Shown: one piece after another, positions 1-13,530 of the stretch
How positions within the stretch are numbered: the first letter of the stretch is position 1
How the letters are laid out: the number at the start of each line of letters is the position of its first letter
Notes under the pieces: generated by a model
Told to the model about the DNA's origin: nothing
Seen by the model: only the letters and a program-made list of their open reading frames with translations
The model's database searches: none
Made by a program: the position numbers and the translations under genes
DNA from: Pipra filicauda
Lineage: Eukaryota; Chordata; Aves; Passeriformes; Pipridae
Assembly: GCF_003945595.2 (NCBI RefSeq)
Contig: NW_024104509.1
Span: 2,418,001-2,482,000, forward strand
Direction of reading: 5' to 3'
Length of the DNA: 64,000 nt

Positions 1-1555
1 GACTGGTGACTGATTACCTGCCTTTAAAGAAAAAAACAGAGGAAACTCCTTTTCGACACTAAATAAGATATACTTTAACCCTGTACACACCCCTGTTTCT
101 GGAAAACAAGTATTTTTTTCAGAGTAATCATGGTCATGACTTCCTTTGCCTAAGAGTTAAAATATGGTCTATTCTGCAATGATTCGTGTGTTATATGTAG
201 AAGCAGAGGGATGCAGTTAGCCTTAATTATTGACAAGAACACGTCAGTGTACTTAATGGGAGAGGTATGAACCTGCCAAGTGCATCTCTTCATATTTTGA
301 ACAGCCAACATAATTGAGAATACCTGAGGAATTCAGAGGAATAGTATGAAGCTATTAATAGAATAGTGGAATGAAGTGGAATGCTTTCAAGTAAAAAGTT
401 TCAATAAATTGAGTGCATTAATTAATGAAAGACTGAATCAGCAGTTTCAGTCATTGATCATTTTAGTCATAATTATCACAGTTAACTCAATCCACTGATT
501 TATAGAATGTAGAATCTACAGCACTTCCAGTTTTCAAACAATTGAACAAGATTTTGCTGATCTGATCTCTTATTAAATCTGAAGTGATTTACTTCATTTT
601 AAGCTGGTTTCTTTCTCTGCCATGTAACATTTTGCACCATGACCTGGCAGTTTCCTCTGTGGCATGAACAACTCCTTTACTTCTCTTTCTGTTTTTCCAT
701 TCCCACTATCTGCTCCTCCAACCTCAGCTGTGGCTTCTATCCATCCATGCAAAATCCCTCCGCAGTAATAGTCAGAGGCAGTGTTGCACTGGGCAATTAC
801 CAAGAATTACACTGCTGGATCTTTCACTTCTTGATCTCCTGCTCCTTCTGGCTGGGTTGCTGCAGCACTCAAGGACACCATTCCTATTGTGGCAGGTGCC
901 GTATATAGCAAAGAGCCTTTGTGCTGAAGGCCAAGGTCTTCCTGTTTGTTTCTTTAACATTTTAAAGGTGTCTTTGGAGTGATGTGAGCTCTCCATAACA
1001 GATTCTTTTTCTACTGCTGATAACTCTCCGGCACAGGTAAATGCAGCCTGCTGTTTGTTCTCTTCCTTTCCACATTTCTGAAATATTTGTTTGTATCAAA
1101 TAAAATTGTGTATATTTTTTCACTGCCAATTTTTGATGGTAGGGTTCTTTTTTGGAGATTGAATAAAGATTTCTCGAAGAAATGCTGAGTTTCCAAATAA
1201 ACTCAGAAGAGGCCAAAATTTTAGCTGTTCTTTTTTCCTTTCACCAGCTAATAAACAAATTGTTAACTACAATAGAAAAATAAGACTTTTGTTGAGACAG
1301 AGATTCGTTGAGATAGAGATTCCAGTCAGTAAATTGAACTTAATATTTGAATTCTCTGTGAAAGTCTATTACCTGTTTTTTGCAGCTTTTTTTCCCAGTT
1401 GTTCTCCAACTGCTCTACTATTCTGCCATAAAGAGAAACACAGAAGTAGTATGGGAGGGAGAAGAGCTCTATTTAAAATCTGGGATTTTCAAAGGTTGTT
1501 TTAGCCATCCTGAATTCTCCTGCTTTCTGGACTTTTAAGGAAATTTTAAGGATTT
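1..1555. other. Non-coding AT-rich sequence
   Basis: I see no exon, RNA gene or recognisable repeat here. The short open frames have no protein-like composition or splice context and are chance frames. By position it belongs to the far upstream or first-intron region of the TRPM3 gene at the right end of the window. Confidence 0.6.
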
Positions 1556-2778
1556 TGTCATGATTTGAGAGCTCCAAAATCCAGTTCCCTAGTCCAAACC
1601 CCCTCCCACATCTCAACCCAGTGTGAAATGTGTTTTCCAGACACCACACGAGACTCAAATGGGGGAAAAGGAATATATTACAATGACTGTACAAATAAAT
1701 ACTACAATACATTATATACAATCTTAACTATTTCTACCATGACATAAGTATTTACAATGGGTCAAATCTCTTCTCCCCTCCAAATAAAAGTCCAGGAGGG
1801 AAGAAGGAAAGATCCCTTTCCACTTTCAGAGCAACAATGTCTCTAGGGCAGCAGGTCTATCTGTTTTGCTCTTCTCATGCAGCAGCTGTGGCTGGATCTC
1901 TGCCAGTATACACGAGGGAGTATCCAAGCCCCTTGGCCACTCGTCTTCAAGCGAGGGTCTTCTTCCGTAGGCTGTGTTCACTGGGACAAGGGTCACTTCA
2001 CTATGTTATATCACGAAGCTCAGGGGTCTTCATGACTGTCTGTATCTTCAGGGGATTCAAATTCCCCTTTGCAGAGCTCTGTGCTCTGTCTCAAGCAGTG
2101 GGGGGGGCCAAGGTCACCCCCTCCGCATTCTTCTTGGAGCTTTTCAGCTCCTCTCTGTAGTGCATGTTGGACTTCACACCTCCCTTCTAGGAGGGGTCTC
2201 CAAGGAGTTTGGGGTCTTTTGGTTTAGTTCTTACCCCAAAAACTCTGTCTGTAGAGCTAGTTCTGCTCTCTCTGCTGCTGCTGTCTCTCTCTCTTGGCTC
2301 TCTTCAGACAACTCTGTGTCTTCCTTGGCTGCATGCTGTTTGCTGCTTCTTATCTTCTGCTGGCTCTCTGCCACGGTTTCTCCGGTCAGTGCTGGTCTGC
2401 CGCTGCTTTCAGTATCTCTTGCTGCTGCTCACAGTGGAGAAACTCCTTCAGCTGTCAGCCACAGGTACTTAGCCCAGCCTTATGCTGTTCCAAGTCCCTG
2501 TAGTCCCCCCCCAGCCGGGGGCTGAGGGGGCCCAGAGGCCCCAAGGGGCTCCAAGCCCCTTCCTTGTGGCCTCAGAACATGGCTACTTCTTCAACAACAA
2601 CTACAACATCACCTTCTCTTCCATTCTGCTTGTGATATGTTTATATTTTGCAGAAGCGCTCACTGGGTAAAACCTCAGAACTTCAAGGGTCACCACCCCC
2701 TGGGGTTTTACCATTTTATAACTGCAGGGGGAAAACTGTTTCCCCCCACCACAGATTTAAACCATACTCTATCTCCTT
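1556..2778 (-). mobile_element. Old ERVL-type LTR (solo), minus strand
   Basis: The left edge TGTCATGATTTGAGAGCTCC resembles the reverse complement of the last bases of the LTR at 56037-57096. The inner piece TAGTATTTATTT (minus strand, near 1690) aligns with the same stretch of that LTR before its poly(A) signal. A minus-strand TATAAA lies at 2715-2720. The right edge near GGTTTAAATCTGTGG is degenerate and I could not define a target duplication, so the right boundary is approximate. Where the other copy has AATAAA, this copy carries a changed sequence, so the poly(A) signal appears lost. GC content and C/T bias on the plus strand are unlike the flanks. No internal retroviral genes adjoin it, which fits a solo LTR. 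Class III assignment is by resemblance to avian ERVL LTRs. Confidence 0.55.
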
Positions 2779-3054
2779 GAGAAAATCTTTACATATACTG
2801 AATTCCCATCCACTGTGCAGGATTTAAAAGCATAAGTATTGTTAATACAATCTCACAATGTAAAGTGTAAATCATAGGAAGTTTATAAATAAAAAGAACA
2901 CTTCAGTTTTCATTAAATCAGTTAAGAGCTCTTTGTGAAAAAGGGAAATAGAAAAGAAATATGGATCAGCCTATTGTGTAAGGTGTAGATGCCTTAAGCC
3001 CCTAATGTTTTTTTATTTTTCTAATATTGGTAAGCCTTATAAGTTTTATAAGTA
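2779..3054. other. Non-coding spacer
   Basis: AT-rich sequence with no gene or repeat that I recognise. Confidence 0.5.
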
Positions 3055-3530
3055 GATTTTAAAAGCAGCAACCCTCCCTCCTTTGTCCTTTGTCCCTTTC
3101 CCTTTCCCTCTAGCACCCTTGTTTACACATTCCTTAACCCTCTTACCCCCGAATCCAGTAGAAATGTTTAGTCTTTTGTCAAGGCAAGGCCTAGATTGTT
3201 GGCAGAACAGCATATCAGGGCCTAAACCACAGAACACAGTCAAAAACTGGGTGACTATGTACCCTTTGTGCTCTGATGAAGATGAAGATAGGATGAACAC
3301 AGGGTCCCGAAATGCACCCCAGACCTATTTTCAGGGGGTGGACCCGGGGAAGACCAGAGTAAAGGCCACAGGGTGGACACATCTGGGATTGGATGGATGG
3401 TATTATAAAATGTAACATCTCAGGCACGGCTTGCGCACGTCTTGTAACATCTTAGCCTTGGCCTTTCTTATCTCACACCTAATTAACTGCTCCGGGAGAT
3501 TTTTTCAGCACCTAACTCCCACGGCAACAG
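3055..3530 (+). repeat. GC-shifted unclassified block, possibly an LTR fragment
   Basis: This stretch is richer in C and G than its flanks and has a TATAAAA motif near 3403 followed by two copies of TGTAACATCT about 33 bp apart. A 110-codon open frame (3083-3415) has no recognisable domain. The combination of TATA-like element, GC shift and lack of homology to CR1 suggests an LTR or other repeat on the plus strand, but I found no target duplication and no clear TG/CA ends. It could equally be unique sequence. Confidence 0.25.
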
Positions 3531-6500
3531 CGTGATGTTTAAAAATCAGAAAAATAGCTTTATTCTAGCAACTTCTTTATGTTTAGTCACTGCTTTCATT
3601 TATTATCATGCTGTTTGATGGACTGGACTGCAGCACACTAGAATCTTTGTGAACTCTTTGTGTTACCATACTGAATTACATTCTAGAAAGCAGTAGACCT
3701 TAGGAGCTTTCAGGCAGCCTTTACCGTTCTGCCATGTTCTCATGCAGTAATTCATAAGAAGATACTCTGAATGTATTCCATCAAATTTGTTATTATCATG
3801 TTCAAATATGTTTGTTGTTATAACCTTGAAACCTTTCTTCATGTTGGTTGTAAATTTCATTGCTGTTGTTGTAACTGACAGGTGCTGCCATAATAAAACA
3901 GACTCAAAAATGCTTTTATAAACAAATAGGACACACAAAACCAGTTCTATCATATTTTTAACGCAATTTGTAATTTACAGAGATCCAAATATTGCTGTAA
4001 TGTAATTTATGTGAGAATGATTACTTATGGTTTTCTGATGCCTTTCAGAGGAAAACATCCATTATTTTTATCTGCTAACTAATAATTGAGAAACTAGGGA
4101 ATTAAGTTTCTCCTTAAAACATGCAGAGAGGAAAGTATATAATTTGCATTAGTCTTCTATGTTTAGTAGGACTTAAATAGTAAGTGATAACATGATGGTA
4201 AAAGAAACAAATCAAGCCATACTCAGAAACTGATTGCAGTTTTTTTATTCAAGTATGTTCTATTCCATATATCAGAAGGTCTTTCTAAAGAGGACATTGA
4301 ACAATTTTTCTCCGGTGAGTATCTTACTACATTAGTAGATTTTCTCTGTTTAATGACTTACTTTGTTTTAAATTCACAGAACATATCTTTAGAAAAAATC
4401 TGCATAAGTAAAGCTATAGGACAGTTAAACTTGCTGGCCATTAAATGTGCCTGTTTGCAGAAGGGTGTTTCCTTACTGAAATTAAAAGGCTTTCTTAGGT
4501 GCATATGTTGTCTGACTGCATTTACACTTTTTGGACCAGGGCTTGGACTCAGCATTGTTACTTTATAATAACAACTGTCACTTGTTGAAGGGCCTTGTGT
4601 GATAGTGCTTAGAGTAGGAAAAGCATATTCCTTCTTCCAAAGGCCTTTTCATTTAACATGTAAGGCTTGACTTTAGAGTACTTTACATTTCTGCAGTGAA
4701 TTTATAAGTGTCTAGAGCTGCTTGGTTTTCTATGTGATTCTTTTGCAAATATTGCCTGCTTTCTTTTTTATGAATTTCATATATTTGATGGGTTCCTGAC
4801 ATTACAGATTTTTTCCCCTCACATAAATACATTTTGTTGCAATACTGAAAAGGTGGTGTTTGTATGATGTTTCAAGCTTAGCTTCAGTATTGGCAACTGT
4901 CAAGATTTGTGGGTAAATGCTTTCAAAACCAATGACAGAATTTACTTCATACAGACTGTTTTGAGTAACTGTTCTCAAGAGGTTTGGGAAATGTCTGTTG
5001 CAATTGAGCACTTAGCTTTCTGATTCCTTAATTTAACTGCAGTGCAGGTTTCATGCATTTATAATACAGTTAAAAATAGAGGAGCAAAAACTAATGTTGT
5101 AAGAGTGATATACACAAGCAAACACTGTACCAAGTCAACTAAGAACTAAAATACCTTGTCAAAAGTTGATATTGTTTCTTGTGGAGGATTTTTCCAGGCT
5201 AGAACATAGAGTGATGTTAAAGACCACGGATACACTGTTTCATGCAGTCATTTCACGAAGCTCAATCCAGCAGCTCTTCAAAGAGGAAATTTAGGAGGTA
5301 ATTCGACCAGTGTCAGCACGCACTTGGGAAAAACACATTATGTTCTAACAGACAAGTGTACCAGGAATTTTAGTTGAAAGATAGCAAGTTTTCATCTAAT
5401 AAAAGCACATCTTTGGCACAACTAGAGCACTGTCCCTTGCAAAATGTAAGAGTTTCCAGAAACTACTCTTCGCTGACAATTTTTTAAATCAGAATTAGAT
5501 GTTTTGTGTCATATATTCATTTCCATGGAGCAGTGATTCATTTTAAAAAGTGCTGCTGTTCACCTCCACAGAGGAAATTGAACTGAATATTCTTTTCTGA
5601 TATTTCTAGATGCAGCATGAATCTATCTGTACAGCAAGGGATTGGTGCAATTCTGGTTGATTACATTAATTGCACTTAAAATTACTGTAATTGCCCACTT
5701 TTCCCTCTCTAGATGGGATTCAACTCAATTAGTTGAGACATTTATTCATTGGCATGGCTTGTTTACTTCTCGTGTTTTTATGGGAGTTGGTTCATAAGTA
5801 GTAGAGTTTTGTTGGGGAGAGTCACCATACACAGGAACAGACCCTGCTGTGTACAGTGAAAGGCTAAGCACTACTTTTGCTATGAGTATCACATTCACAT
5901 TCAACATTGTATAGGCAGATGTCCAACTTGGATCAATCCCTGCATCAATCCACAAGCCAGGGGAGTGGTGAAAGAGTTTGTAGAGCAAAAGTCAAGCATG
6001 TGTAGATGTACTTTTAGATAGAACAATCACTTTTACAGATACTGTTACTCAACATATATTATGCTTTAATGATTAGAAACTGTAATTTTATAAGGCAATA
6101 AAAATACTTGTTTTTTTGAAACCTAACTTAAACGCATTTTTAAAATATATGAATTGAGGGAAATTCTAGGCTAAAGACAAGGATAACCCTCAAGGATTTC
6201 AGCACCATTAGTTTACAAGAACCAATACGGTTAGTGTGTTTTAATTTGAATAGATACTATTCTAATGCAAGATATTTTTAAACTGCTCAGAAATTCCTTT
6301 CTGTATTAGTATGTCTATCATTAGGACTGTTCAGGGTATTTATTTTAATAATGAATATTTTGTGCACAGTTGTCATGTTGTTTATAAATGTTTATGAACA
6401 ATTTTGCTGTAGTGCAGATCCAAAATAGTTCATACTTGCAGGTGTCAAATTCTGGGATATAGGCCAACATGTAAGGGGATTTTAAGTATATGTTTTTGTT

Positions 6501-8873
6501 GTGTAATTAATGACAATTGTGGTTCTGATTTTATTTTCAGGAAGGTACTAAAATTACTTTAATTTCTGTTTTCTGAAACTTATGGAAGATCAAGGCCGAA
6601 TAAACTGCAACAGACAAGTTATGGGAAATCTAAAATTGTAATGGATGTGTCCAAGTTGCATGTAACTATTCAATTAAGTTGTTATATATGCTACAGCATT
6701 TGCTGAGATAATTATATTTTCCTGGTCCTTTTCAGTGGTTAAAGTCTAAATCTACTGGCATTATTTATTTATGCACAAGGATGACAGAATCATCCCATTA
6801 GCAATTACAAGCTAAAGGAAAGGATTTTTTTTGAAAAACAAACTTATGCTTTCCTCAAGTTTCATAAATACTTAAGGAATATGGCCAGTTTAATGAACTC
6901 ATTATTTGTATTGGCTTTCACTTTTTAATTTTTTAAGGAATGTTTATTGCAACTTTTCAGTCTAAAGATACGGGAAACTATTTATATTAAACAAACAAAA
7001 AACCAAACAAAACATATTCCATCTCTGCCCAAACATTCTGTGTGTTGAAATTTGTCTCCTCATGCATAATGAGTTGAGTTACTGGATACTTGAGTTAAGC
7101 AGGATTTGCCTAAGTTTTCTGAAAACCTGCACTCTATGTATACCCTAAACCCCTTGCAATAAACTGGATTTATTTAAGCATCTATATTCTAGTCAGCTGT
7201 TTTATGTTTCCCTTAGATACTGAAATTTTTTAATTCTTTTTTGGTTGCCACTAAGATTTTATTTTCAGAATACAAAGATGCATTAACCCTAAGAAACTGA
7301 CACATTATGAGATCTTAGAACTGAACTTACTGATGTAAAGTACTGGTGACTGAAATGCTAAATAGGTGTCATTTCTATGCAGTATGTATGTTTAGTGTGT
7401 ACTTACTGCTCTCAATTTGAAAATCAAAGCATTCTAGCTTTGTTCTAGCGTTCACAGTTTTTCTAGTGGCAAATTGTTGTCGAGGTTATTCCAGGTACAA
7501 TATGATATCAGGATTTATCTGTTGGTGGTATTCAAGAAAGGGGAAATGGTTTGGAAGATTTGGGGATTCATGCTTCTCTGTAAAGTACTGAATTTCTTGT
7601 CATTGCTATTGATACACATCTTACCAACATGAACTGTTATAAAAGACTTTTTAAAGAAGACTACAATTTTTATTAACATCATGTGGCTTACATGTGGAAA
7701 AAATGGTCATATGTTACTGTACATATGTTGCTGGGGCCAGGTGAACAGAGAAAAGTCTCTCAAAGTAGTTTGAGATTCTTCATAACTGTGGCTGTGCATA
7801 CTAATTTGTCTTTTTTTTCCCTTCTTGTTGCATTAACATATTTGATACTTTCATTTATGGTGGGAATGAGAGGAATAAGATGCTGAACAGGATATTATTG
7901 GTTTATAAATCACTGATCAAAAAAGTCACAGTCATGCTTTTTCAGAACACTCTGGATTCCTCTGATGGCATGCTGTTCTTTACTTTTATTGGAGATTAAA
8001 ATGATGGTAGAATAAGTGAGAAAAATGCTATGGAGTGAAAAAGGAAAAAGAAACACCCAAAACATCCTTTTTACATGACATAAATTAAATTAATTTTTGT
8101 ATTGTTCTATGGGTCATGATAAAATTATTTTTACTCTATGACTAGAATATTGGGGCACTATTAGATACTTAGGAGAAAATTGAGAAAATGCAGTAAGTAA
8201 CATAGAGAAACTTATATAATAGAGTTAATTTCATCTCAGTCTTTAGGCAGAGCACATCAGTACTCAGTGATTTCCCCAGCATGATTTCTGTATAGTGCTT
8301 AAGCACACTTCTATCTCAACTTCCAAAGTAACACAAGACTAGTGTGTTCAATGACCGTGTCCACTGGACATATTTATGAATATTAAAGTTCTGATTTAAT
8401 CATACTTTACTGATTTAACGGTGTTATACGAGATGTACATCTTTTTCAGTGTAAGAAGGGAAATGACACAATGCAGAGATGAATCCCATCTACAGTCACC
8501 ACAGAAACCAGTTACACTCTGAACTTTGTTCTACAGTCTCTCATGAATCAAGGAACTGTCTCAGTATCTCAGTGGGCAGACACATCCTTTAGTGTACGTT
8601 CAACTGCATGACAGATGTATCCTATTTTGTGATCAACGTATGGAATCATTTACTTCACCTTTTTAACAGAATTACTGGAAACAAATACTGCATTCATAGG
8701 CAAGCATGAGTTTCCACTAGGTAGGTGTGTGCTTTTGTGCCAGCAGGATGTCTATTGAACCCTACAGACAGACTCTGAATGACAAACCAGCAAGTAAAGG
8801 AACTTGGCAGTCTCAAAACAAAGCAATGCGTTGTTTCAGGAAAAGCTGGGGCATTACATGAATACGGTGTGAA
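3531..8873. other. Long non-coding AT-rich stretch
   Basis: About 5.3 kb without a supportable gene or clear transposon. Open frames are short and isolated. Old decayed repeats below my recognition limit may be present. Confidence 0.5.
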
Positions 8874-9395
8874 TCATCATCATCACGGCTAGGCTTCACG
8901 AACGAAGATTTGGGAAGGCTCTATCCAGATTTATTACAGGCACGCTGGTGGCTAATGAGGCCAATACGAGATAGACATAACTGATTGCAAAAGGCAGAGC
9001 AGAAAGACTCCTTAGTTGGTATATTCTGCAATACACGGTTCTTTCTGCGTTGTCTTTTCTCCTCGAGAGTGATCCTGCGTGTGTTCTCAAAGGAGACAAC
9101 TGCGTTATAGATGGTGTGTCTCCAGGCCTCCCGATTGGAGGCCAGAGTAGACCAGTTATGATGATCAATATGGCCAAGGCTGAGATGTTGGTTCAGGGAG
9201 TCCTTGTATCTTTTCTTCCGGGCTCCTCTCTTGCGGCAGCCGGTGGCAAGTTCACCATAGAGCAAGATCTTAGGGAGGCGGTGGTCCTTCATCCTTGAGA
9301 CGTGCCCTGTCCATCGCAGCTGTGTTCTCAGCAACATGGCCTCAATACTTGTGACTGCTGCTTGTTCTAGAACAGATGTATTGGTCACATAATCT
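8874..9395 (-). mobile_element. 5'-truncated RTE-like LINE, 3' end of ORF2
   Basis: On the minus strand 9388-8921 is an open frame of 155 codons. It contains LRWTGHVSRM, then LYGEL, a basic KKRYKD segment, and a W-x8-REAWR segment. This order is typical of the region after the reverse transcriptase domain in RTE-clade and related LINEs. It ends with SRIGLISHQRAC, a degenerate Cys/His zinc-finger-like motif found at the C-terminus of such ORFs. The sequence then runs into a short 3' UTR and a GATGATGATGAT tail (plus-strand CATCATCATCATC, about 8874-8886), as expected for RTE elements. RT and endonuclease domains are absent, so it is 5'-truncated. The absence of stops over 155 codons suggests a moderately young copy. 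The clade call is inference; I could not define target duplications. Confidence 0.6.
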
Positions 9396-12300
9396 GACCA
9401 GGATAGTCAGAGCATTTTGCTTTTGCATTGCATTTGCAATGTAAATAAAAGATGAAATAAATACTAGCAGTTTAGTAGAAAATTCTATGTTAATGCGGAA
9501 GAGCTGAGAAGTGCCTGAGCAAGAACTGGAACAATGTTCTTGTCTCCCTATTATTTGGATAGATACAATTAGACTGTTCACCTGTCATTTTCCTGTAGTA
9601 AAATAATAGTCCAAGCTAGAAAATGTGTTCTAGATTCTCTGGAGAATGTGATATCAAAAAAATCATGCTGTGTCCAAATTCCCTCTTCAGATCAGTGCAA
9701 AGAGACTTTTTTTTGGAGGAATACATTTCACCTACTTACTATAAACTTAGGATGTACTTTGTAATCCTCTTCATCCATGTACCTGTGGGTAAATAAGAAA
9801 ATGAAGATCTGTAAGCTACAGTTGTGCCATAACAGTGAATAGCTGTTGTTCCTTTTATCCTAAATCCTTTTATCTTAAATTAAGCAATAGTAAATATCAT
9901 ATCGATTTTTATGCTGAAAACAAAACATTTCTTTCTCTATTAATTTTTCCCCACTTTGATTTATCTATAAATTTGTGTTTCAAAGTTTAGTTACTGTGTC
10001 ATACCTCATTATGAATCAATTTTGCCAGCGATCTCAAACTTATTTAGATTATAGATAACTGGCTCTTTCCATCTCTAATAAATTGTTCTTCTCTGCTGCA
10101 GTAACCAATTCAGTATGGCAGTAAGGATGAGCTTTTATCCAGTGCTGGCATTGGAAAACTAAAATGGAGGCTATAACATTCCTCTCTGCAGGGATCTCTG
10201 AGACTAAAGAGTAATTTTTGCCTGTCTTCTGGACCATGAGGGAACTTCCTGGCAGGCAAGGGGACTTGGTAGGAGAATTAACAATACATGACAGTAGAGG
10301 CTTTGTTGTTATGATTTGTTGTGTTTCTTTCTTTTTAGCATATCCTGACATTCTTCTCCACTTTCTTTGATTTTCTTCCTATTTCTTTTTTTGCTGATTT
10401 ATATCAGTATGACCCTTCCTACCTTCCTGCTCTTACTTTCTTGTGTTTCTATTAAGTTGCTGCTTAAGATCTCCATTCACAGATGCTGGTGTTACCCATT
10501 CAAGTACATGCCAACAGTTTGTTCTATTCCCATGCCCAACCCAACACCACCCAAAACTTAAGTAAAATGCATAAGAAAGAGAAATAAGTAAAATCAATAA
10601 AATATATTATTTATTTAAAAAATAGAAAGGGAAACATAGAGTATTAATGGAAGAAATGCAGTTAGGTCAAGCAGAGGAGATCTGTAAGGAGTTCTTTAAA
10701 GAAAGCAACAAAGAAGCTTCAGAGTTGTTAGGGAGAAAGTGCATACATGGTTGCAAAGCAGCAAAGAATGAAAAAAGTCTGAAGAAATATTCAGTGGAGA
10801 ATGAAGTCTAACATCTTAAGACAGATTAGGGGATCAAAGTGTGGTAAGTTTATGCAGTGAATGCCTGTGAGTGGACCAACTCATAAGAAGCAGAAGGGTT
10901 TAATATGGTGGAGGCAATTTAGCTGGTGTATAATTGTAAAATCAGACGTGCTCCATTCATATTCTAACTTTTCAGGTCAGGTGCAGCTAACAGGTAAATG
11001 AATAGTATGGATTTCTTTTTATTTCATCCAATATTGTATGAAATCTCATCTTCTGAAGAGTTGAGAAGTGATATTTTGAGTACAAAAATGGGGAAAAAAA
11101 TTACTAATTTAAACAGACCAATTCAGTGGGTTTTTTAAAAAAAGGAAAAGAAAAAAAGATAGTAAGAAATAAAATACTGGCAGACATATTTCTTCTTAAA
11201 AAAAAGATCATTCTGAAGCAAACATGAGCAGATTTAGACTTTTAGGCCTTAGTTCTTTGGGCATGGATGCAAGTGTTTGATCCTCTAATTATCAAAAAGG
11301 TAGTCCTGGCATGACCATGGCAATGTTATGCTGTGCTTAAGGTACCACTAACACATGGTGAGGGGGTTTGCCAGGATCTGAAAGGTTTATTGTATGACAA
11401 AGGCAAAATTGGTCTTGAGCTGGAGGTAATTGAAATACATGAAGTTTTGAAAGTGAAACTCCAAACTCTGAAGTTTCAGGCTGACACATGATGGACAATG
11501 GGTGTTGTGATGTCTTTGCCTAAAAGCATAATGAAACATTTAAAGAGAGCATGTAAAATTATCTCAGAAGACTGTTGAACTTTGCAACAGACAGAGGATG
11601 GAAAGGTCCTTGTGGGAAACTCCTTAAGTGCTGACTCTTCCTAGGGTCTTTCATATCTCCCCATGAAGACAGAATGTTGGGCTAAGTAGTGTGAGTCAGT
11701 ATGACTCTGTTTGGGGAGAGGTATAGCTTTAGGGAGGCAGCAATCTGAAACTCTTGCCCCCATTGCTGCATAAATTAGTTGTATCATATGCAAGAGGCTT
11801 TCCAGTCCCAAATTCTTAATCCTTTATAAAAAAATATATGCAAAGTTACATTTCCTGAATATTGCTGTCTGCTATTTAAAGCCCCCTTTGATGGTATGAA
11901 GTTTCTCCTGGTTTTTTTGCTCCATGCTAAGACTTTTGTTGCATTCCATGTTTTCTTCTTTAAAATCTGATACTTGAACTGCTATGTTCAGAGAATTTGA
12001 CTGAAGACACTTGAGTGTTTTGACCCAAATGAGAGGGCGAAAGTGACAGGAGGTTGAAGTGGTCAGTGGGTAACTGCACTGGAAATAGTAAGTCAGGAAA
12101 AAATACTGACGCGTCTTGAAATTTTTTGCCTACTGCTGTTCTAGTAAGACTCTGAAAAACCTACAAATTAGTTGGACTTTCCAAATGAAAATGGGAAAAA
12201 AAATTGAATCTTTTAAAAAAGAAAAAAGTATCAGGAAATAAGGGTGTTGAAAATATGCATTTCAGAGTTCACTTATTATTATTAGTTGCAGAGGTGTAGT

Positions 12301-13524
12301 TTTAGAGGTGTTCTGAAATATTTTTTTAATTCAAGGAAGTCCTTCAGGTAAGACCTTTCTGCCAATAAGTATCAAGGATGCCTGCCCTTCACTAATATAA
12401 AATGTGAAGTTCCTCAGTTTGCTTTTTCCTTATTTTTAGGTTTCATTTTCTCCTACATGTTCAGCTATGTTTTCTCTAAGAAAGAGAAAGGGAAAATTGC
12501 CTTGATGAAGGATTATGCAATTACCAGTGATTCTATTGCAAGGTCTTAAAAGACCTGTCTAATTCACCTTCAAATCAAACAGTTCTCCCTCTTAGTGGGT
12601 AATGGATAGTGCTGTAAGCAGCAGACATTTTTACTGTCTTGACAGATTTTCTTTGCTAATGAAAACTCTATATTTTAGTCTTCTGTATTTTTGACCATTA
12701 TATCTCACTTTTCCTTTCTGATTTCTGACTAATAATTTTTGCATTATAGAAAAGTTGTCCTGCATTTACAGTCCTGCTGGGACAGTCTTTGGAGTTTCCT
12801 GTTTTTAATGTTTAAAAAAAATATTAATGTCAGAGTATTATTATTTCCATTATAAATCATGGCAGGCATATTAGACAGATATATTTACAAATTAAAATTG
12901 CAGTTTAAAGTCTAAGACTTATGGTAATCCTTCTTATCTAACCAGCTACTTATTCCAGCAAGAATTAAAACTGTAGAACTGTTTACTCTCTGTCATTATT
13001 ATTTCAGTAGATATCTATGAAGACATGAAATAGGTCAAGAATTTTTGGTGAAATATCTTTTAGGCAGACTGAAAATTTTCAGTTAATTTAAACCAAGATT
13101 GGCAAGTTCAAGAAAGTGGGCTTTGTGTAGCAATCTTAGTGGATATTTCTTTTTTAAATCTGGCTCCTGGTATCCTATAATACAATTTTTACTGTTGCTA
13201 AACATTGAAATACAGTATTGATGGGTATAGTTAATGGCATAGGGGATACATTACAGATGTAAGATACTCCTCAGTTTTCATGTTAAATGAACATTACATT
13301 TATGATGATGACTGTTACTGGTACTTAAAATAAATCTCAGTGTTGATGTACAACTTCATTGTTGCACTAGCTCTACTATAGAGCTAAAATATTTTGAATA
13401 GTAAATCCCTTGTCCTGTGACTCATGGGTTGATTTTGAAGTAGAGTGATAATGAGTAATAAGTGGTTAAAGGAGAAATACAGAATTTTGAATTAATATTA
13501 TGACTTGCACTATCTACCTTCCTT
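9396..13524. other. Non-coding AT-rich stretch
   Basis: No exon or RNA gene is supportable. Short frames such as those at 10049-10561 have no recognisable product. Confidence 0.5.
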
Positions 13525-13530
13525 TGTATC
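13525..13530. repeat. ERV target-site duplication, left copy
   Basis: TGTATC directly abuts the left LTR and is matched exactly at 19673-19678 beyond the right LTR. Six base pairs is the duplication size of alpha- and betaretroviral integrases. Confidence 0.85.

Noticed and set aside
1974..2525. 183-codon open frame, Leu/Ser-rich, membrane-like
   Set aside because: It lies inside the ERVL-type LTR and its composition follows the C/T-rich strand. Several overlapping frames look the same.
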